From NCBI RefSeq assembly GCF_007655135.1, contig NC_045127.1, positions 23,354,199 to 23,418,198 on the forward strand: a stretch of DNA of 64,000 nucleotides, in the 5' to 3' direction. Position numbers and translations under genes: made by a program. Within the stretch, counting starts at the first letter, position 1; the number at the start of each line of letters is the position of its first letter. The stretch comes from Punica granatum. Lineage: Eukaryota > Streptophyta > Magnoliopsida > Myrtales > Lythraceae. The notes beneath the pieces were generated by a model, which was given only the letters and a program-made list of their open reading frames with translations, was not told the DNA's origin and did no database searches. Shown here in pieces: positions 1-13,744 of the stretch.

Positions 1-3000
1 CCAACTCCAGAGTGAAATCTTGCATTCAACTTTTTAACATGAAAAGAGATATAGAATAACATTTATAACAAGCACATTCTGGGCAAGAAAACTAACCTGC
101 ATCAAGTTTATTACCCAGTATGATATTGAACAATTAGATGTCTTCTCCTGTCAATATGAAAAAAATTTCTCCCATCAGTGGAACTCGATGTATGAGACTC
201 TAGAGAAACTAGAGAATACAGAAAGGCAAGCAAACCTTAGCAATCTGCAGAGCAAGGAACGCCACCCACACAAAGACGAGCAGCCCAAGTTCTTTCCAGT
301 AAACATTCTCAAGAACTCCAACCTGCAACAAAATCAGAGAGTGGGATTCAGGAAAAATATATATATTTACATATAATATATATATATATATAGCTTATTA
401 AGAAGCTGGAATGTAGTAAGGTGACTACCTCTGGTTCCTCCTGCTGAGGTCCACTAGGGAGCGCCTTGTATTCTACTTCTGCATTTCCATTACCTGAACA
501 AATAAAAGTAGTCCTAGTGGGTTTAAAAGCTGATACTAACAAAGAATACCACCAATTTACTAGCTAACGAAAGTTGATAGAGTTTAAACTTTACCGTTGG
601 ACTCCAATTGCTTGACAGCTTCCTGCAATTATTAGATTAAAAAAAAATTAAAAAGAAAAGGTTTAGAACAGTAGCAATTAGAAGCCACATACAGCATACG
701 CTATCTAAACCATTATTCCAATTATCCTCCTAAACTTGAAGATTTGCCAGATGCATATCATCAAAGTTCAAACAAAACCTCAACCCAGAAATAGAATGGC
801 TTAAAGGACATCAGATGACAGAATATATATGGAAATGGTATGAGATAGAAGACGTAGAGTAATATACCTTTTTCAATAAACTTTCCTTTTTCCATGTCTC
901 AACACCTTTGAAGAATGCCTTTGTGGATGTGCCTGCATATTTTAAGCATTCAGTAATTAAATTCCATTAACAGAAACTAACAAGAATATTACAGTGGTAA
1001 AATTTACCTATGAAGAGAATGATAAGCAACACAGTGACCATCCAGTCAGCAAATATCACGTTGAAAGCTACTCCAATACTAATCCCGAGCATGAGCATTG
1101 GTTGGATGAGCAGGGCTAAGTCATAATCTATAATAGGCATATCTATGGTAGGATGCCTCAGCTTAAGGTTGTAATAAACTGTTGATCCTGCAGCACCCAT
1201 GATCATACCTGACAAATTAGCAAACACCAGTTAGGACTTTCTCCAATCCTTGCATTAATGAAGCGAGTTCCATGTAAATACTTTCATACTGAATTAGCTC
1301 AACAAAATACAATTATGGCTCGATTAGAAAATCTATAATACCGGACATAAAATTTTTCAGCTCAACAAAAAAGGAAAGCAATCTAATTATATAAAAAAGC
1401 AATAACATGCCATCACAGGGTTAATCAACTCATGCAGAAACTTGTTCCATGAGGACAGCTTACCAGTTTTACAAATTCTGTACACTTTTCCTATAGATGT
1501 GGTTTTAGGCGAACCTACAATTTTTCTTACTTTATCATTGGTTGAACCTACTTCTGGGGTCACAACCCCCATGAAGATAAGCAGTAATTTTGAGATCTAT
1601 TTATTTTCATCAGGTAAAAGAAACTTATGTATAGATGCTTCTGTTAGTTCCATAAATGCCACGAAAATATACTTAGCTAAAAGAGAACGCTTAATTGCTG
1701 AATTTAGATTTAAAGGGGGAAAAGGCTATTCCACCAAAAAAAAGTTCCACCGGAAAAAGGGGGAAAAGGCTATTGCTTTGAAATCATATTGCACACATAT
1801 TAAACATAATGAGTTTAATATTTTCTAAAACAATGTCGGGTCGGGCGACATAAATGAATTCCTTCCTGAGGTCCACGTTTGACATTTTGATTTACAGAAA
1901 CAAATAATCTGCCCTTCCAAAGTTGGCAATAGAAAACCTTTTTATTTCTTGTTGGGGAATGCAAGGATGACAGTCACAGGAAACCATATGACGACACAAA
2001 ACAATCCCTCTATTGGCGACTCAAAACATGCATGTGCCAAAAGGTTGAGATTTCTTCTCTAAATCATAGAAGAAGAAAAATAAAATTTGTCCTTACATTT
2101 TGATATAGCTGTTGCTGACTTCGGGTCAAACCCTATAATTAGGCTAAGCATGGGAACAAAAATGCCGCCGCCACCAACCCCACCTACACTACCAAAAGCT
2201 GCTCCAAAGAACCCTATTATTGTTCCAACAATAATACGCCAACCAAATTTCATATCCTGCAAGGAGAAATTCACCAAGTCAGTCTCATAATTCCAACAGT
2301 TAAAGGAGAGCATATGATACAGCTGCTATGTTAATCCTGTGCCTCATCGATAATCCAACATTCCAAAATGAGTTCAAAGCTGGGATAAGATAAAAGCAGC
2401 TGCCTCAATCACCTCAGATTTATTCAACACTTTTTGCCTTTTTTTATTTACTATAGAAGATTACTGCAATTAAAAATTGTGACGAACAGCTACTCATCAT
2501 CCCCTGAATCATCAGGGCACTGTTGTCATGCGCCAAAGGATAACGACACATTTTGAGTATCTGGGGCATCAAAATTCAAATGGACAAAGATTCAACTTGT
2601 GCTTGCAAAAGGCTCCTGTTTCTCACAAAAGCTTCAGCTGCATTTAACCCCTTCAAATTACGAATTACCCGAGTGAGTCGTATACACAATTTTTCTGACA
2701 CAGAATGTTGCGATTGGTAACATTTTTAATAGCTGGCTGCAGTGTCTCTACCATCAAATGAAAGATTAGATCCCACACCTAACAGTGATCCGCCTATATC
2801 TGATAGCAGATAGGTGCACAGATTTGAATCCCGATATCCATCATGACATCATCGGAGCAAATTCAATGCAAGAGAAACAATAGAAGCCTAAACTCAAATT
2901 TAAACCACGCATCACAAAAAACAAGTACAGGGCATAACATTATAAAGCGAAGAAGAGTTGAGTGCTAAATTACCGGCCAGACATGGTGATAACCCGTCTC

Positions 3001-3195
3001 GTCCGATTGCCACAAGAAATTCACAGCTTTGTGGAGGAAACCCGAAACCGAGACGGTTTCCTCTGTTCCATTCCCTCCCGAAGCTCCCAGCTTTAAGCTT
3101 CTCTCCGCAGAAGCAACGAAGACGGCAAATACGAGGTGAAGGAATATCACTGGAGCTGATCTCAACATCCTCTGCCTCGCTCCGCACAAACCCAT
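1..3195 (-). CDS. Sulfite exporter TauE/SafE family membrane protein (3' end lies outside the window)
   Basis: Minus-strand gene with eight visible exons: 2974..3195, 2097..2256, 1008..1208, 868..932, 595..622, 429..493, 236..322 and 97..147. It continues past base 1. All introns are GT..AG and all phases join without a break. The start is ATG at 3193-3195. A longer open frame to 3237 begins with GTG and is not a plausible start. The N-terminus ([19 protein letters not shown]) looks like a signal peptide or first membrane helix, followed by a short luminal stretch. Exon 2 carries the glycine-rich family signature ([19 protein letters not shown]) and ends SATAISKC. Exon 3 is a membrane segment ([20 protein letters not shown]). 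Then come a loop ([16 protein letters not shown]), an acidic linker ([19 protein letters not shown]) and the next helix ([20 protein letters not shown]). This order fits plant TauE/SafE proteins, a polytopic family linked to sulfur-compound or anion transport. The substrate cannot be read from sequence. The C-terminal half of the protein is missing from the window. Confidence 0.93.
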
Positions 3196-3765
3196 CTCCA
3201 GAATCCTTGTTTCTCTCTCGTGGAGGCAAAATTTCACAAGTACCTTCCTGCTTCCAGGAACGGATGCCTTTTCTAAGAGCAGATTACTGCTTCGAGCTCG
3301 GTGGCAGCTCGGAAACTGATTCTGCGGGAAGGATAAGGCGAGATCGCCTTACGGGAACAGCGGAGCGGAGTTCCCTGAGGTAACAACGGAATTCACACTA
3401 ATTTCACCTACAGAGTCTCCCTCCCTGCCTCCCTTTCTCGCTATGTGTCTCTCCCTCAAAGTTCAGATGAGCAAGAGAGAACCCGAGCAAAGGAATGTGC
3501 CCTTCAACGGCAGTTCCAGAACTAGCAGAGAAGAGAAAACGGAGCAAGAATGAAGCTCTGAATCTTCAACGGCCCGGCAACCGGCGTAGCCAAGTACCTG
3601 GAATATGCCGAAGAAGAAGAAGAACAAGAAGGAGAGCGGAAGAGTAGGATGGGATGAAGCAAACAAAAGGCGGAGGGGAGTGGGAGGGATATCCCGAGAA
3701 ATTTTTGTTTGGGTTTCTCGAGAAAAGCGAAGCAGAAGCTCTTTTATAGACACAGAGATTGGTTG
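3196..3765 (-). promoter_or_regulatory. Promoter and 5' UTR of the TauE/SafE gene
   Basis: On the minus strand a TATA box (TCTATAAAAG, 3741-3750) lies about 550 bp upstream of the ATG. A CCAAT motif sits just before it at about 3759-3763, suggesting transcription starts near 3710. The 5' leader is long and pyrimidine-rich. A possible leader intron is suggested by a donor near 3603 (CCAG/GTACTTGG) and an acceptor near 3378 (TTACCTCAG). That intron is a guess. The small open frames in this stretch start in the leader and have no family features. Confidence 0.5.
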
Positions 3766-3839
3766 ATTGATAGAGAGAAGAAGAGATTCTCCCTCTTCCT
3801 GGGTTTTTAAAATCCAAATGAAAAAAAATAACAAACCCT

Positions 3840-6380
3840 CATTTGGTTTCAGTAATTCGATATTTATTCGCTTTAAGTGATCTCGAGTTCGAATTTTAAA
3901 AATGAAAAAAATTCATACGGAAAGAATTATATCTTTTAGTATGTCGATCTGATTCAAACTGAATTAGTCGAAATTTTTTAAATATCTGAATATCAGAATG
4001 GACATTGAATAAATTTCAGAGAATATAATATAGTATTTACTCAAGTCATTGAAAGTATCTCACGTTTCGAAAAAGTTATTATCCAATCGAAAATTAGTTT
4101 AGTCAACAAATTAAAGACGCTACTAGGTACTTCAGCTCGAGCTAAGGTGGATTTCATCAAAAGTACGAAAAAAAGAATGTCGAAGTGGGTGTAATATCAA
4201 ATATATCTTCGCATGGATTCAAGAAATTTTAAATTTAATTGACCTAATTCCATATAGGTAAATATATATATATATATATATTTCTACTTTCATGGTCATA
4301 TTTAATCTCGCATAAAATTATGAGATTCCAAATTTAATTAATGGGACCTCTCGTATGCATTTTTTTCCTTTTTTTTTGTTATAAGGAAATCTCATAGGAC
4401 TAATATAATAAAAATTTTAGTATCTAATAAAAAGATACGAATAGTTTTATAACGAGTATCGAATATGAAATTTCTTAATTACTAAAAGAATACGCGTTGT
4501 TACGGTCATCCTTTTTTTTCTTCTTTTCATCTTCATTATTAGGCTTGTGTAACTGAAAATTTTAAATGATAAAAACTAGAGAATCACCCTCACCCCAAAA
4601 CAAAAAACAAAAAGAAAACCACCGCAAAAAAAGAAATTAAAGAAAAAAATTCGGTTAAAAAAATAAAAGAAGAAGAAGAAAATGAGCGAAGAAATAATCA
4701 TCATGTGTATGGGGTGCATCAGCTCGGAGAAGATTTCGCATGAGACTGTGTGTGACAAGACGATTGACAGCGACTTCTTACAATCTTATCATCACATGTC
4801 AAAATTTGTGATTATTATTATTATTATTAATTATCAAAATATGGTTAATTTCATTTAATATTCCCTTTTCTTTTAAAATTTTCTTTTCTTTTTGTTCGAG
4901 TAATTTTCTTTTCTTTGGATAGAATTGCTCTTATTTGAATGAGAAAGAATTGGTAGTCCACACCTGTTCTTAATTAGCCACCTTGTAGTTGTGCTCACAG
5001 GTGGCCAAAATAAAAAATCTACGCCAATTTTTCCCCATTTCAATTTCTTCGCAAAAGAGGATTGAACGAATATTTGGCTTTTCAATTATATTTTTTCTAC
5101 AAGTTTTGAAATAATTCCCAAGCTTCTTTAAGAAAAAGAGAAATTTGTTATCGTTGGGCTAAGATGGACAAAAAATATTCGAGCCAGACTTGCATAAATA
5201 TATTCATATTAGAATGATTATAACAATATCTATGCAAAAGAATCAGATATATCGTATCGGAGTTTATAACATAATTCAAATAAAATGTTCTCAGCCGCAA
5301 GATCCGTATAAATTATTATTCATTATGAGTTATTAAGATATCAACATATATTTAATAAATTGTAGTCTTAGACCCATCCTATGGTATTTGATTTTTGTTG
5401 TTTCTCCTAAGAACATAATTCAATGTATCATTTTAATGAATCTGAAAAAGTATAACTATTGCATATATATGATTTTTGAAATTGTGAGCATATATTTTAA
5501 AGAAGCTACATGCGGATTTTATAATTTGGTATGCCGACTAAGTATAACAAGAGAAATGCCTATTAGATTTGGAATGATAAGTCACTCCATGGAACAATAA
5601 TTAGGCAGACGACTTTATTCAATAGTGGATATTTATATTGGTAAAACATATTTTAAATGATGCTCTTTTACTGCAATGTGGTAGAAAAAAAGTATTCCTT
5701 GTTTCCTACCGTAGTGAAATTATTAGTCCACGAAACAAGTGTTGCACGTATTTTTGAACTTAATAAATTTCAATTATATTTCGAAAAAAAAATTTAAAAT
5801 AATAACATTCATATTCAATCTGAAACTAAGGTATTTAAATTTTCACCTTAAGACTTTATACCACTCATATCCATTTACTTTCCATTTTTGATATCCTCAA
5901 CTAGACCTGCATATCACTCTTGTAATTAAAAAATTATTATTTCGGATTAAATGTCATCCATTTATCGGAAGCACAAAGAACTGATTTAAAATTTATTTCT
6001 GGCAGTAAAGAAATTTGAGTGACCGATAAAATTGTATATGTTGCAATTCCGCGTGAAGGCGGCTATGGGAACCCGACAGGATTAGATCCACACTGACAAT
6101 GGCTGGAGCTGAGCACTCCAATTATTTTCATTTTCATTTATTTTGAAGAGACAAACACAATTAATGATTTTTGGTATTGTTGGGAAAAACAATAAATAAA
6201 GATTAAAATATTAACAAATAAAACCCCTTTTACTACTTATAAAAAAACAAAATAAAAAATAAATGATGACTAAAATATTTTAACAAATAAAGATTTTCTC
6301 TTTTCCTAACCGTCTGTATAGATCAAAAAATGTAATTCTGGGCAATATAATTTATATATTGGCTGGTAAACTTTATTACT
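3840..6380. other. AT-rich intergenic spacer, no gene seen
   Basis: No exon-like open frame, tRNA or recognisable transposon ends were found. It holds poly-purine/pyrimidine runs, a (TA)n microsatellite near 4261-4281 and an (ATT)n tract near 4815. The open frames at 4576-4758 and 4873-5085 are low-complexity and look like chance. Confidence 0.6.
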
Positions 6381-6384
6381 CCTA

Positions 6385-6685
6385 CACTATACATGAAGTC
6401 AATTCTATTTACTCTACTCCACTTAACTCCACTTATTTTCAATTTAACAACACAATTATTACTTTTCATTTTCTCTTCAATTTTTTTATTTTAATTTCCA
6501 TTTAATTTAATCTTTAATACTAAATTCTCTCAACTATTCATTACTTTTTCCCATAATTTAACAATATAATCATTATATTTCTATTTTCTCCATCCACATT
6601 ATTATTACAATCTAATTAAATATATATATATATATATATATATAGTTGGAACCAAGTTGAGTTTCATTTCCAAACAATCTCTTTC
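6385..6685 (+). repeat. MITE family copy 1 (AT-rich, about 300 bp)
   Basis: The copy reads ACTCTACTCCACTTAACTCC, then a pyrimidine-rich body with TTCAATTTAACAACACAATT, then AATACTAAATTCTCTCAACT, then a long (TA)n tract and GTTGGAACCAAGTTGAG with a CATTTCCAAACAA end. The same blocks recur in the same order at about 9405-9740 and less well at 15965, 16625 and 32960. The outer ends are imperfect inverted repeats (TTTGTTTGG-like). Ends are approximate. Confidence 0.7.
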
Positions 6686-6689
6686 ATTT

Positions 6690-9400
6690 TTATTTGTCAT
6701 GTATCCCCAGTTATATAGTTCAATCTGTAAATCCTAATGAATAGTTTTCCGGTCTTTCCGAGGTATGTCCATTGGCCACATGCCATTTCGCAATGTTATC
6801 GTTTAAAATTCTTCATGATATGTATTGTGCATGTACCTTTCTTCTTAATTAAGTTTCTTGCAAGGCACCTTATAAGATTGTAAGAAAGAATAAGTCCTTT
6901 GCTTTTTATAAAAATGTTCAACTCCTAAATAATTTCGTAAATAGATAACACTTTCTTTTCTTTTATAATATATATATATATATAATATATATATATATGT
7001 AACATCCACTACTCCACTATTTGTTTATTTATTTATTTTGCCCACAAGAAAACCTCATGTTATTCTATCCCACCTTTTGTTGAAATGGTATTTTCCAAGT
7101 AGCATGGCTATTTTTAAACAATTTTTAAATTTTAGAAAATAATAAATTATTTCTGATAATTATTTTTTAAAAATGATTCCAAATAGTGAGAGGTGACAGA
7201 GAGTAGAGAGAGAAGGGTTGTAACGGTTGATTGTGAGTCACCATTACCCAAAGTAAGGTCACCAAAGCCCTCGAATGTCACCGAGGACTTGCCTCAATGG
7301 AAGTGGTAGTCATGCAATGTTCTTTTTCTATTGATCTTTAATTTTTCAGTTTTTTACTGTTTTCTTTATTTAAAATAATGTTTAAATGCAACATTAGAAG
7401 CGATTACACTTGCAACCGAATCAGTTGTCACATTAGTAAAACTAGAGGTGATATGTACATTTGCGGAAGTATCTATCATTTTTCTTTTCTAAATTATCTC
7501 ACTGTATTCTCGTTGGTTTCCTTATTTTACCATGCTTATATATGTTTGCACTTATGAGCCTCCTTCATGATCTGGCCAAATTCGATCCTCGAATCTAACA
7601 AGCTTACAAGTAGGCACCTCTTCAAAATAATGAAACGTGAAAAGTGATTAATCTGTTGTGCAATATATGAAAATCGAAGAGTGTTTGACGGACATGCTAG
7701 TGGAAATGTGGACCATGAAGCGTTGGTAGCCACGTAGTTATATTATGAAGTGATGTTGGATCCATCATGCTACCCTGTACCAGATAATTGCAAATATATA
7801 TAGATTATAGGGACCAACGTTCGCTATCAAAGTGGATTAACGGAGTTTTAGGAGGGCGAATAAAACCATGAAATTTCTCGAGTTAGGAGGCAAACATAAG
7901 CAATTTCATTAGAAATTGAAGCATATTATGTAAATTTTTACATTGAGTGTCAAAATTTTAGGGGTGAGGACTGCCCCTTGCCTTCGGCTCATCCCTTATA
8001 CATATATATGGCACAGCCAGGTGCGTGGACGGAGCCACCTCGAAAAGTTTTGCCCCCATTAGAAAAACATGTACCAGAGGTTATATTATGCGTTTTTCCC
8101 GGTAGATTTTCTTACAAGTCCTTGAAAGAAATACAAAATTTTAACTTGATTATAAATTCTGCTCCAAACCAGAACTTGAACTTAACTGAAAGAACGAAAT
8201 TTTGGCAACTTATTATCTATATATATGTGTAATATACGATATTGATTTCACATTCCATGTAAGGTCGCCAACCTTGTCTCCTGCATTGAAAGCTTATAGA
8301 CCAAAACGATAAAATAGTACGTCCAATGGATGATAATTAAATGCAGAATTTTTTTCGATTTAGGCTCAGAAGGGCCGCTACTGAATTGAACAAAATCGAT
8401 TTCAATAGTTTTAGATGACACGCATTCTTAGATGAATATGGCGTGGTTATAGTTTCTTCTTTCAACTGCTTCTACAAATTAATCCACGGCTCAGTTGCTC
8501 ATACGAATCAATAGCTTTTATTTGGGGCCACGATTGGCATTAGTATTCACGATCACGAGTCATGTATGCACTTGTGGAGTCGCACCTAATTATTAATTAA
8601 CTAGTCAAAAGAAGATTATTGGATCAGACCGAACATATCTTTTTACTAAAGTGGTGTTTAATAAATTGAGTGTTTAAATTAGTTAAGATAAAATATATAG
8701 AGGAAGAGAGAAGGAAGAATAAGGATGAGAAGATATTTAAGGAGGGGTTAAGGGTACCAACAGGTAACTGTTGTTTCGGATTTTGTTGCTTGGATGCAGC
8801 TCTAATCTTTTCATCGTAATTGTTTCCCGTTAACTTTTGTTGTTGTGTGTAACCTATGAGATCATTGATCTCTTTATTGTATTCTATAGTATTTTGTTAA
8901 TTAAAATTTTAGATGAGTTAATACATCAACAAGTGAAAAATAATTTATTTTATTAATTCAAACTTTTTTTACTCACCCATTATGTTATTGGCAACATAAT
9001 CATAAAGTAATTTAAATTCTCATCTTGTTTTCCCCACTTCTTCCCATTGATTTTCTTACATAATTAACTTTTAAGCAAGTATTTTCATGCTCTCATCTCA
9101 TCTGACAAACACCACCTACCACATAACTCTGTTAAGTCATCGCACTAAAGTTGTAACCTCTCGTAAATAAAATAATAAATTCTTAAGACATGTAACATTT
9201 CATAAATTTGTAGCTTATGCTCTTGACTTCTAGAAGAAAAAAATAAAAATAAAAAAAAGGGCGGAAAGCATTAATTTGACATAACTACTCGGACGGAGGA
9301 GAGTATTCTATCTATCGTTCCAAAAGATTTGATTATTTGAGTCTAGCATATTAATATTTTTAAGATGACAAACTTTTATCATGTTTTGTTCTGCCCCCCT
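6690..9400. other. AT-rich intergenic spacer, no gene seen
   Basis: No supported gene. Contains (TA)n at about 6966-6998 and at 8217-8226. The stretch 7950-8240 is less AT-rich and has an 84-codon open frame with no family features. It is more likely old repeat than gene. Confidence 0.55.
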
Positions 9401-9404
9401 GGAG

Positions 9405-9742
9405 TTTGTTTAGTTTTAGAGTTTAATTTTTTTTACTCTACTTTACTTATCTTCAATTCAATAACACAATTATTATTATTCTCTTTTTCTTCAATTTTGT
9501 AATATTAACTACAATTTAATTCAATTTTTAATACTAAATTCTCTCAACTATTCATTACTTTTTCCACAATTCAACAACACAATTATTTTTCTACTTTTTC
9601 ACATAATTCAACAATACAATCATTACTTTTTTATTTTCTACATTCATCTTATTGTTATAACCCCAATTATATATATATATATATATATATAGTTGGAATG
9701 GAGTGAAGTTAATTCAACTCCATTTCCGAACAAACCCCTAAC
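9405..9742 (+). repeat. MITE family copy 2 (best preserved)
   Basis: Left end GGAGTTTGTTTAGTTTTAGA; right end read in reverse GGGGTTTGTTCGGAAATGGA. The two are imperfect inverted repeats. The internal blocks (TTCAATTCAATAACACAATT, AATACTAAATTCTCTCAACT, CACAATTCAACAACACAATT) and a terminal (TA)n plus GTTGGAATGGAGTGAAGTT match copy 1 in order and spacing. No coding capacity, so non-autonomous. Confidence 0.75.
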
Positions 9743-12727
9743 CTATTACCCATTTTAATGCAATTACAAGAGAGAGTGAGGAAGAGATGATAGCAGTACA
9801 AATCTAATATATAAGAAACGTAGTCCATATTAAAAGAAGACTCATATACAAAGCGAAGAAAAAGAGTCATTTTGCACTATAAATCCAAGAAATTCCTATT
9901 ATTTAAGTTGAATTCAAGCTTTCTATATCTTATATAGGAGCAGTTCAATTTTTACTGGCACCACTTTTGCTCGAGAAAAGGTTGATCTACCATATGATAC
10001 TCATAAGTTCTTGTTCTTATGGCACGCAATAGTTTAGAAAAATCCGGAAAACTAAAAACCGGAATAGAATTTACCACCTAATATCGAGCAATGTTCATAT
10101 CAATCAATTAGTCTGAAATAAATGAAATTTAATAAAATCCTTTTATTGATATTATATTATACTAGGATTTGTCCTAATCTGGCATAGGAATTGATGAGTC
10201 GTGTCCTAATATAGGAGCACGAGCAAGAATTCAATCTGGCAATGAGGTTTTTTTTTATTTTTTTCATTCAATGGCATTTTGTTCTCCTCCTACTTAACTC
10301 ACAGCATTCTGAGTCTTTTTCCTTGTGAATCCTAACTGACTGTGTTAGCGACTTGACTGGTCAAATTGAGATGTATTCGTATTTGAAAAGGGACGGAATC
10401 CAGGTTATCGAAAACTTGGGGACGATTATCGAGGCAAATCCAAGCGTAGACGATGATTGAGAACTGATGCAAATTTTGAGGGGGGCAAATTTGAAATTTA
10501 ACATTCTGTCAATCAAGCACCCAAAGGGGAAAAAGGGCCAGTTCTACACGTGTGAATTGCTCCCTTCTTTCTTTCTTTTTCTTTTTAATTTTATTTTAAT
10601 AAAAAAAAGGGGGCGGAAGGAGTAGAGACGGATTGGTAGATTGGGACTGAGTTGGAGAAGTCAGATGGAGGAAGAGAAGCATTAATGAGCATTTAAGCAA
10701 CTTTCAATTGGAAGCCGAGGGATTCTCCTATTTCATAAAGAGTTGAGGGCTCTCAGACAGGGCTCTAACAATCTCATTCTCTTATTTTAATATATTATAT
10801 ATTGATTAGTTTATGTATTTATTAATATAAATAAATTAATTAACTAGTTGATTATAATTAATTGATTGAGAAATTAATTGTGTGTGTATCTACAACTAAA
10901 AGTTGATGACTCAATTGTGCATGTTGAGGATCACGAGGAGTAAATTATTAAACCCCTTCCTTCGGTGTGGGCTCTGGTAACCGAAATCTAATTGAATCTC
11001 GATTAATCTGATTGAATCAGGTCGATCTATTAAAAGATAAAACACTCCCAATGTAAACCTTCTGAATTCATAATGATTCGAATTCGAAATATTACTTAAG
11101 CGGAATAAGTCGAATTATTTGAATCAATTTATGTTAGCTGTTTCATTATTGAACTTTTTAATTAGTATTTGTGTCTGTACGTAATTGTTGTTTTTAAGTC
11201 AGTTGTCGTTTCCTTCATTATTTAAGGATTGTGGTGTGTCTTTTTATCATAATTTCTCCGTATTTCTCTGTCATTACAAAATAAACTAATGATTATGTCA
11301 ACATCAACGTCAGAAGGAAAACGTGTGGACGTGTTCTCGCCCTTCAAAAATACCACTTGCCCGGATTACACGTATTCAAGCAAATAATATATCAATAATT
11401 ATTTTCATTTTTTTTCATTACAAATAGGATTAATGGGTATAGAGCAGGAAGATAAGAGAAGACAAATATAAGAATACGAATTTTTTCATTGGAGAGAATA
11501 CCCAATACCTCGAACTCAAATAAAAAAGGATATCACTGCGCTCTAAATCTCTTTTTCATTAATAATTTTTTCTTTATAGATTGATAATTTATACTCGATT
11601 TATTTTCAGCTAAAAAGAAGAAGAGAAAAAGAAAAATGTCTACTAATGATTATGTTTTGGTATTCTTAGAATGGATAACTTTTGGATTCGATTTTCGTAC
11701 TTACAATTGCAATTTATATCATTTTATTTTTTTATACTATTTTAAGTCTGACTGGTATAGTTCAGTAATAATAATTTATAAAAGAATAATCTTATCATGA
11801 ATAATCTTTACATGTATAGTCCTACGCCAGAGGAAATCATTAGTGACACAGATAAGTAGTACCATGTCGGGACACTACGAAAAAGTTCTTTCTCCCATTG
11901 TTAACCTTTACCCGAGTCAATGTGACAATAATTTAATGTACATTAATTAAGTGAGGATACGAAGACTCAATTAGATCGTTCTAGTTTCAAAAAAGATGGG
12001 CATACTTTTGGGGTTGAACATGGAAAACAACAAAGACGGCCATATGACCTGGATATATCAAATTAAATAATTCTAGCGCCACTTTTAGGTTTTCTTGTTA
12101 AATTAGTAGTTAGATTGAGATTCAACCTCATCATTAATTAAAATGTATCCTTACCTAACATGCTCAACTAATCTCCAAAAATTACATTCTTTCATGTGAA
12201 AATTTTGAAATCATCTTGTGAACGTTCTAAAATGCTCACCTTTTTATTTACGTCAAATATACAGGCATTGATTAGAATCTACTTCTAGCTACATCGTGCA
12301 TAATTTTAGAATATATCGCTATTGATAAATGCTCTAAAACATTAACATCATTGGATGGAAGTTTGATTCTTTATTAATCACTCGACTTCTTGTACGCTAG
12401 TTTAGAAAATGAAACTGTATTGACATGACTTAGGCTCAACATAAACCATTTATTATTTGGATAATTTGACAGGATTGTCTCATCTTAAGGTAAATTATGA
12501 GTTCCATTTACACCAATGCAACTCCCTCTGCTTCTACATTTCCCCTCTTTCCACCAATTATGAGTTCATGAACCTCATCCATAACCTTTAGAAGAAAAAA
12601 CTATGATCTGTATATATGTATGTTAAAACAAAAATAGAGAATATGAGAATAACATTTCATTAGTTTTTTTTTTGGTAAATATACCGTTGAAAGTTAAGCG
12701 CATGCGAAAAAATAGAATAAAAAAGTA
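9743..12727. other. Intergenic spacer, no gene seen
   Basis: AT-rich with no exon-like frame, RNA gene or clear transposon ends. The block 10330-10760 is somewhat more GC-rich, but I could assign no product to it. Confidence 0.55.
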
Positions 12728-13159
12728 TGGGATTATAAAAGATTATATCTCACAATCTACCAACTCAAATTTTTTATTTGGAGATATGCTCAATCGATTA
12801 TAGGTTCAATGAGTATTTTACATGGTATCAGAGCGGATTATGTTTTCACGGGCCCTTATGAGCTCATACCACGTCAAATCTCTTGTCGACTTCTAGTAGT
12901 TGAGGGTCTCCTCTCAGGCCTAAGTGTGGCATTCATTGTCAAACTATTGCCCCGCCTCCTCTCGTGTACGAAAGTTCAGTCCCGACTCATAGTCAGCTCT
13001 TGAGAGCGAGTTCTTCAGGTCTACGTGGCACGTGTAGGTGACATGTCAAAATCACACATTAAGTATGAGTTTATAAGAAATTGAATTTCACATCTTATCA
13101 ACTTGAGTTTTTTGGTTGAAGATGGTCCAATCACTTATTGGTCCGGTTGATATTTTACA
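12728..13159 (+). mobile_element. TRIM element (small non-coding LTR retrotransposon) with two 94-bp LTRs
   Basis: Two direct repeats of 94 bp each, 12728-12821 and 13066-13159, start with TG and end TTTTACA. They share blocks such as TATCTCACAATCTACCAACT against AATTTCACATCTTATCAACT. Immediately inside the left LTR (12823-12834) is TGGTATCAGAGC, the classic plant primer-binding site complementary to initiator tRNA-Met. The internal part is about 245 bp with no gag or pol. That size and layout define a TRIM. The LTRs have diverged clearly, so the insertion is old. I could not see a target duplication. The 64-codon open frame inside is incidental. Confidence 0.75.
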
Positions 13160-13744
13160 TATATTAGCTGATATTTAAGTATATCGGTTGAATCTCGCAA
13201 TATGGGCGGACCAACCACAGTTAGAGAACGTCACGTGATTGACGGCGCATCGAGAATCTATAGTCTGATTTTTTCACGTTATATATGCACATGGGGGGAA
13301 AAAAGAATCACATGTTTAAACTTTTATTATAAATCGAGGAGTAAAACAAAAATAAAATAAAATGAAATAAAGAAGATTGGATTTGGAGGCATCTTCACAT
13401 GCCTTTTCACATTAACGCATTTAATTAGTGCAAGCCAGTTGATCTTTCTTCTCAATTTTCTACAGTTGAGCCTCGATGTACAAAGATCAAGTCTTCTTAG
13501 GATACAAAAATTTAACTTGGAACGCGATCGGACTTGATATATATGCATACGATCCTTTGTCTTACCCATCCAAGATCAATGTCCAATAACTGCTCAAATT
13601 CACATATGGTGTTATCTTTTCTCCATCATAAATGAAGTTATAGAAGGATAAAATAGGGGAGGAAAAATAAAAGTCATGACAAGTGGAAGTTGTCTCGGCA
13701 CCAAATTTCCAATTTTTATATAGTGCTATATTAATCACATGGAA
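13160..13744. other. Spacer without a supported gene
   Basis: The minus-strand open frames 13327-13569 and 13562-13876 show no family features and partly run into the adjacent tandem repeat. Confidence 0.5.

Noticed and set aside
2965..3237. Longer N-terminus for the TauE/SafE protein
   Set aside because: The extra codons begin with GTG. The first ATG is at 3193-3195 and is followed directly by a signal-like hydrophobic stretch.
3463..3834. 123-codon minus-strand open frame upstream of the TauE/SafE gene
   Set aside because: It covers the TATA box and leader of that gene, is low-complexity, and has no domain. Better explained as promoter and 5' UTR.
12809..13003. 64-codon open frame as a gene
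   Set aside because: It lies inside a TRIM element and contains its primer-binding site.
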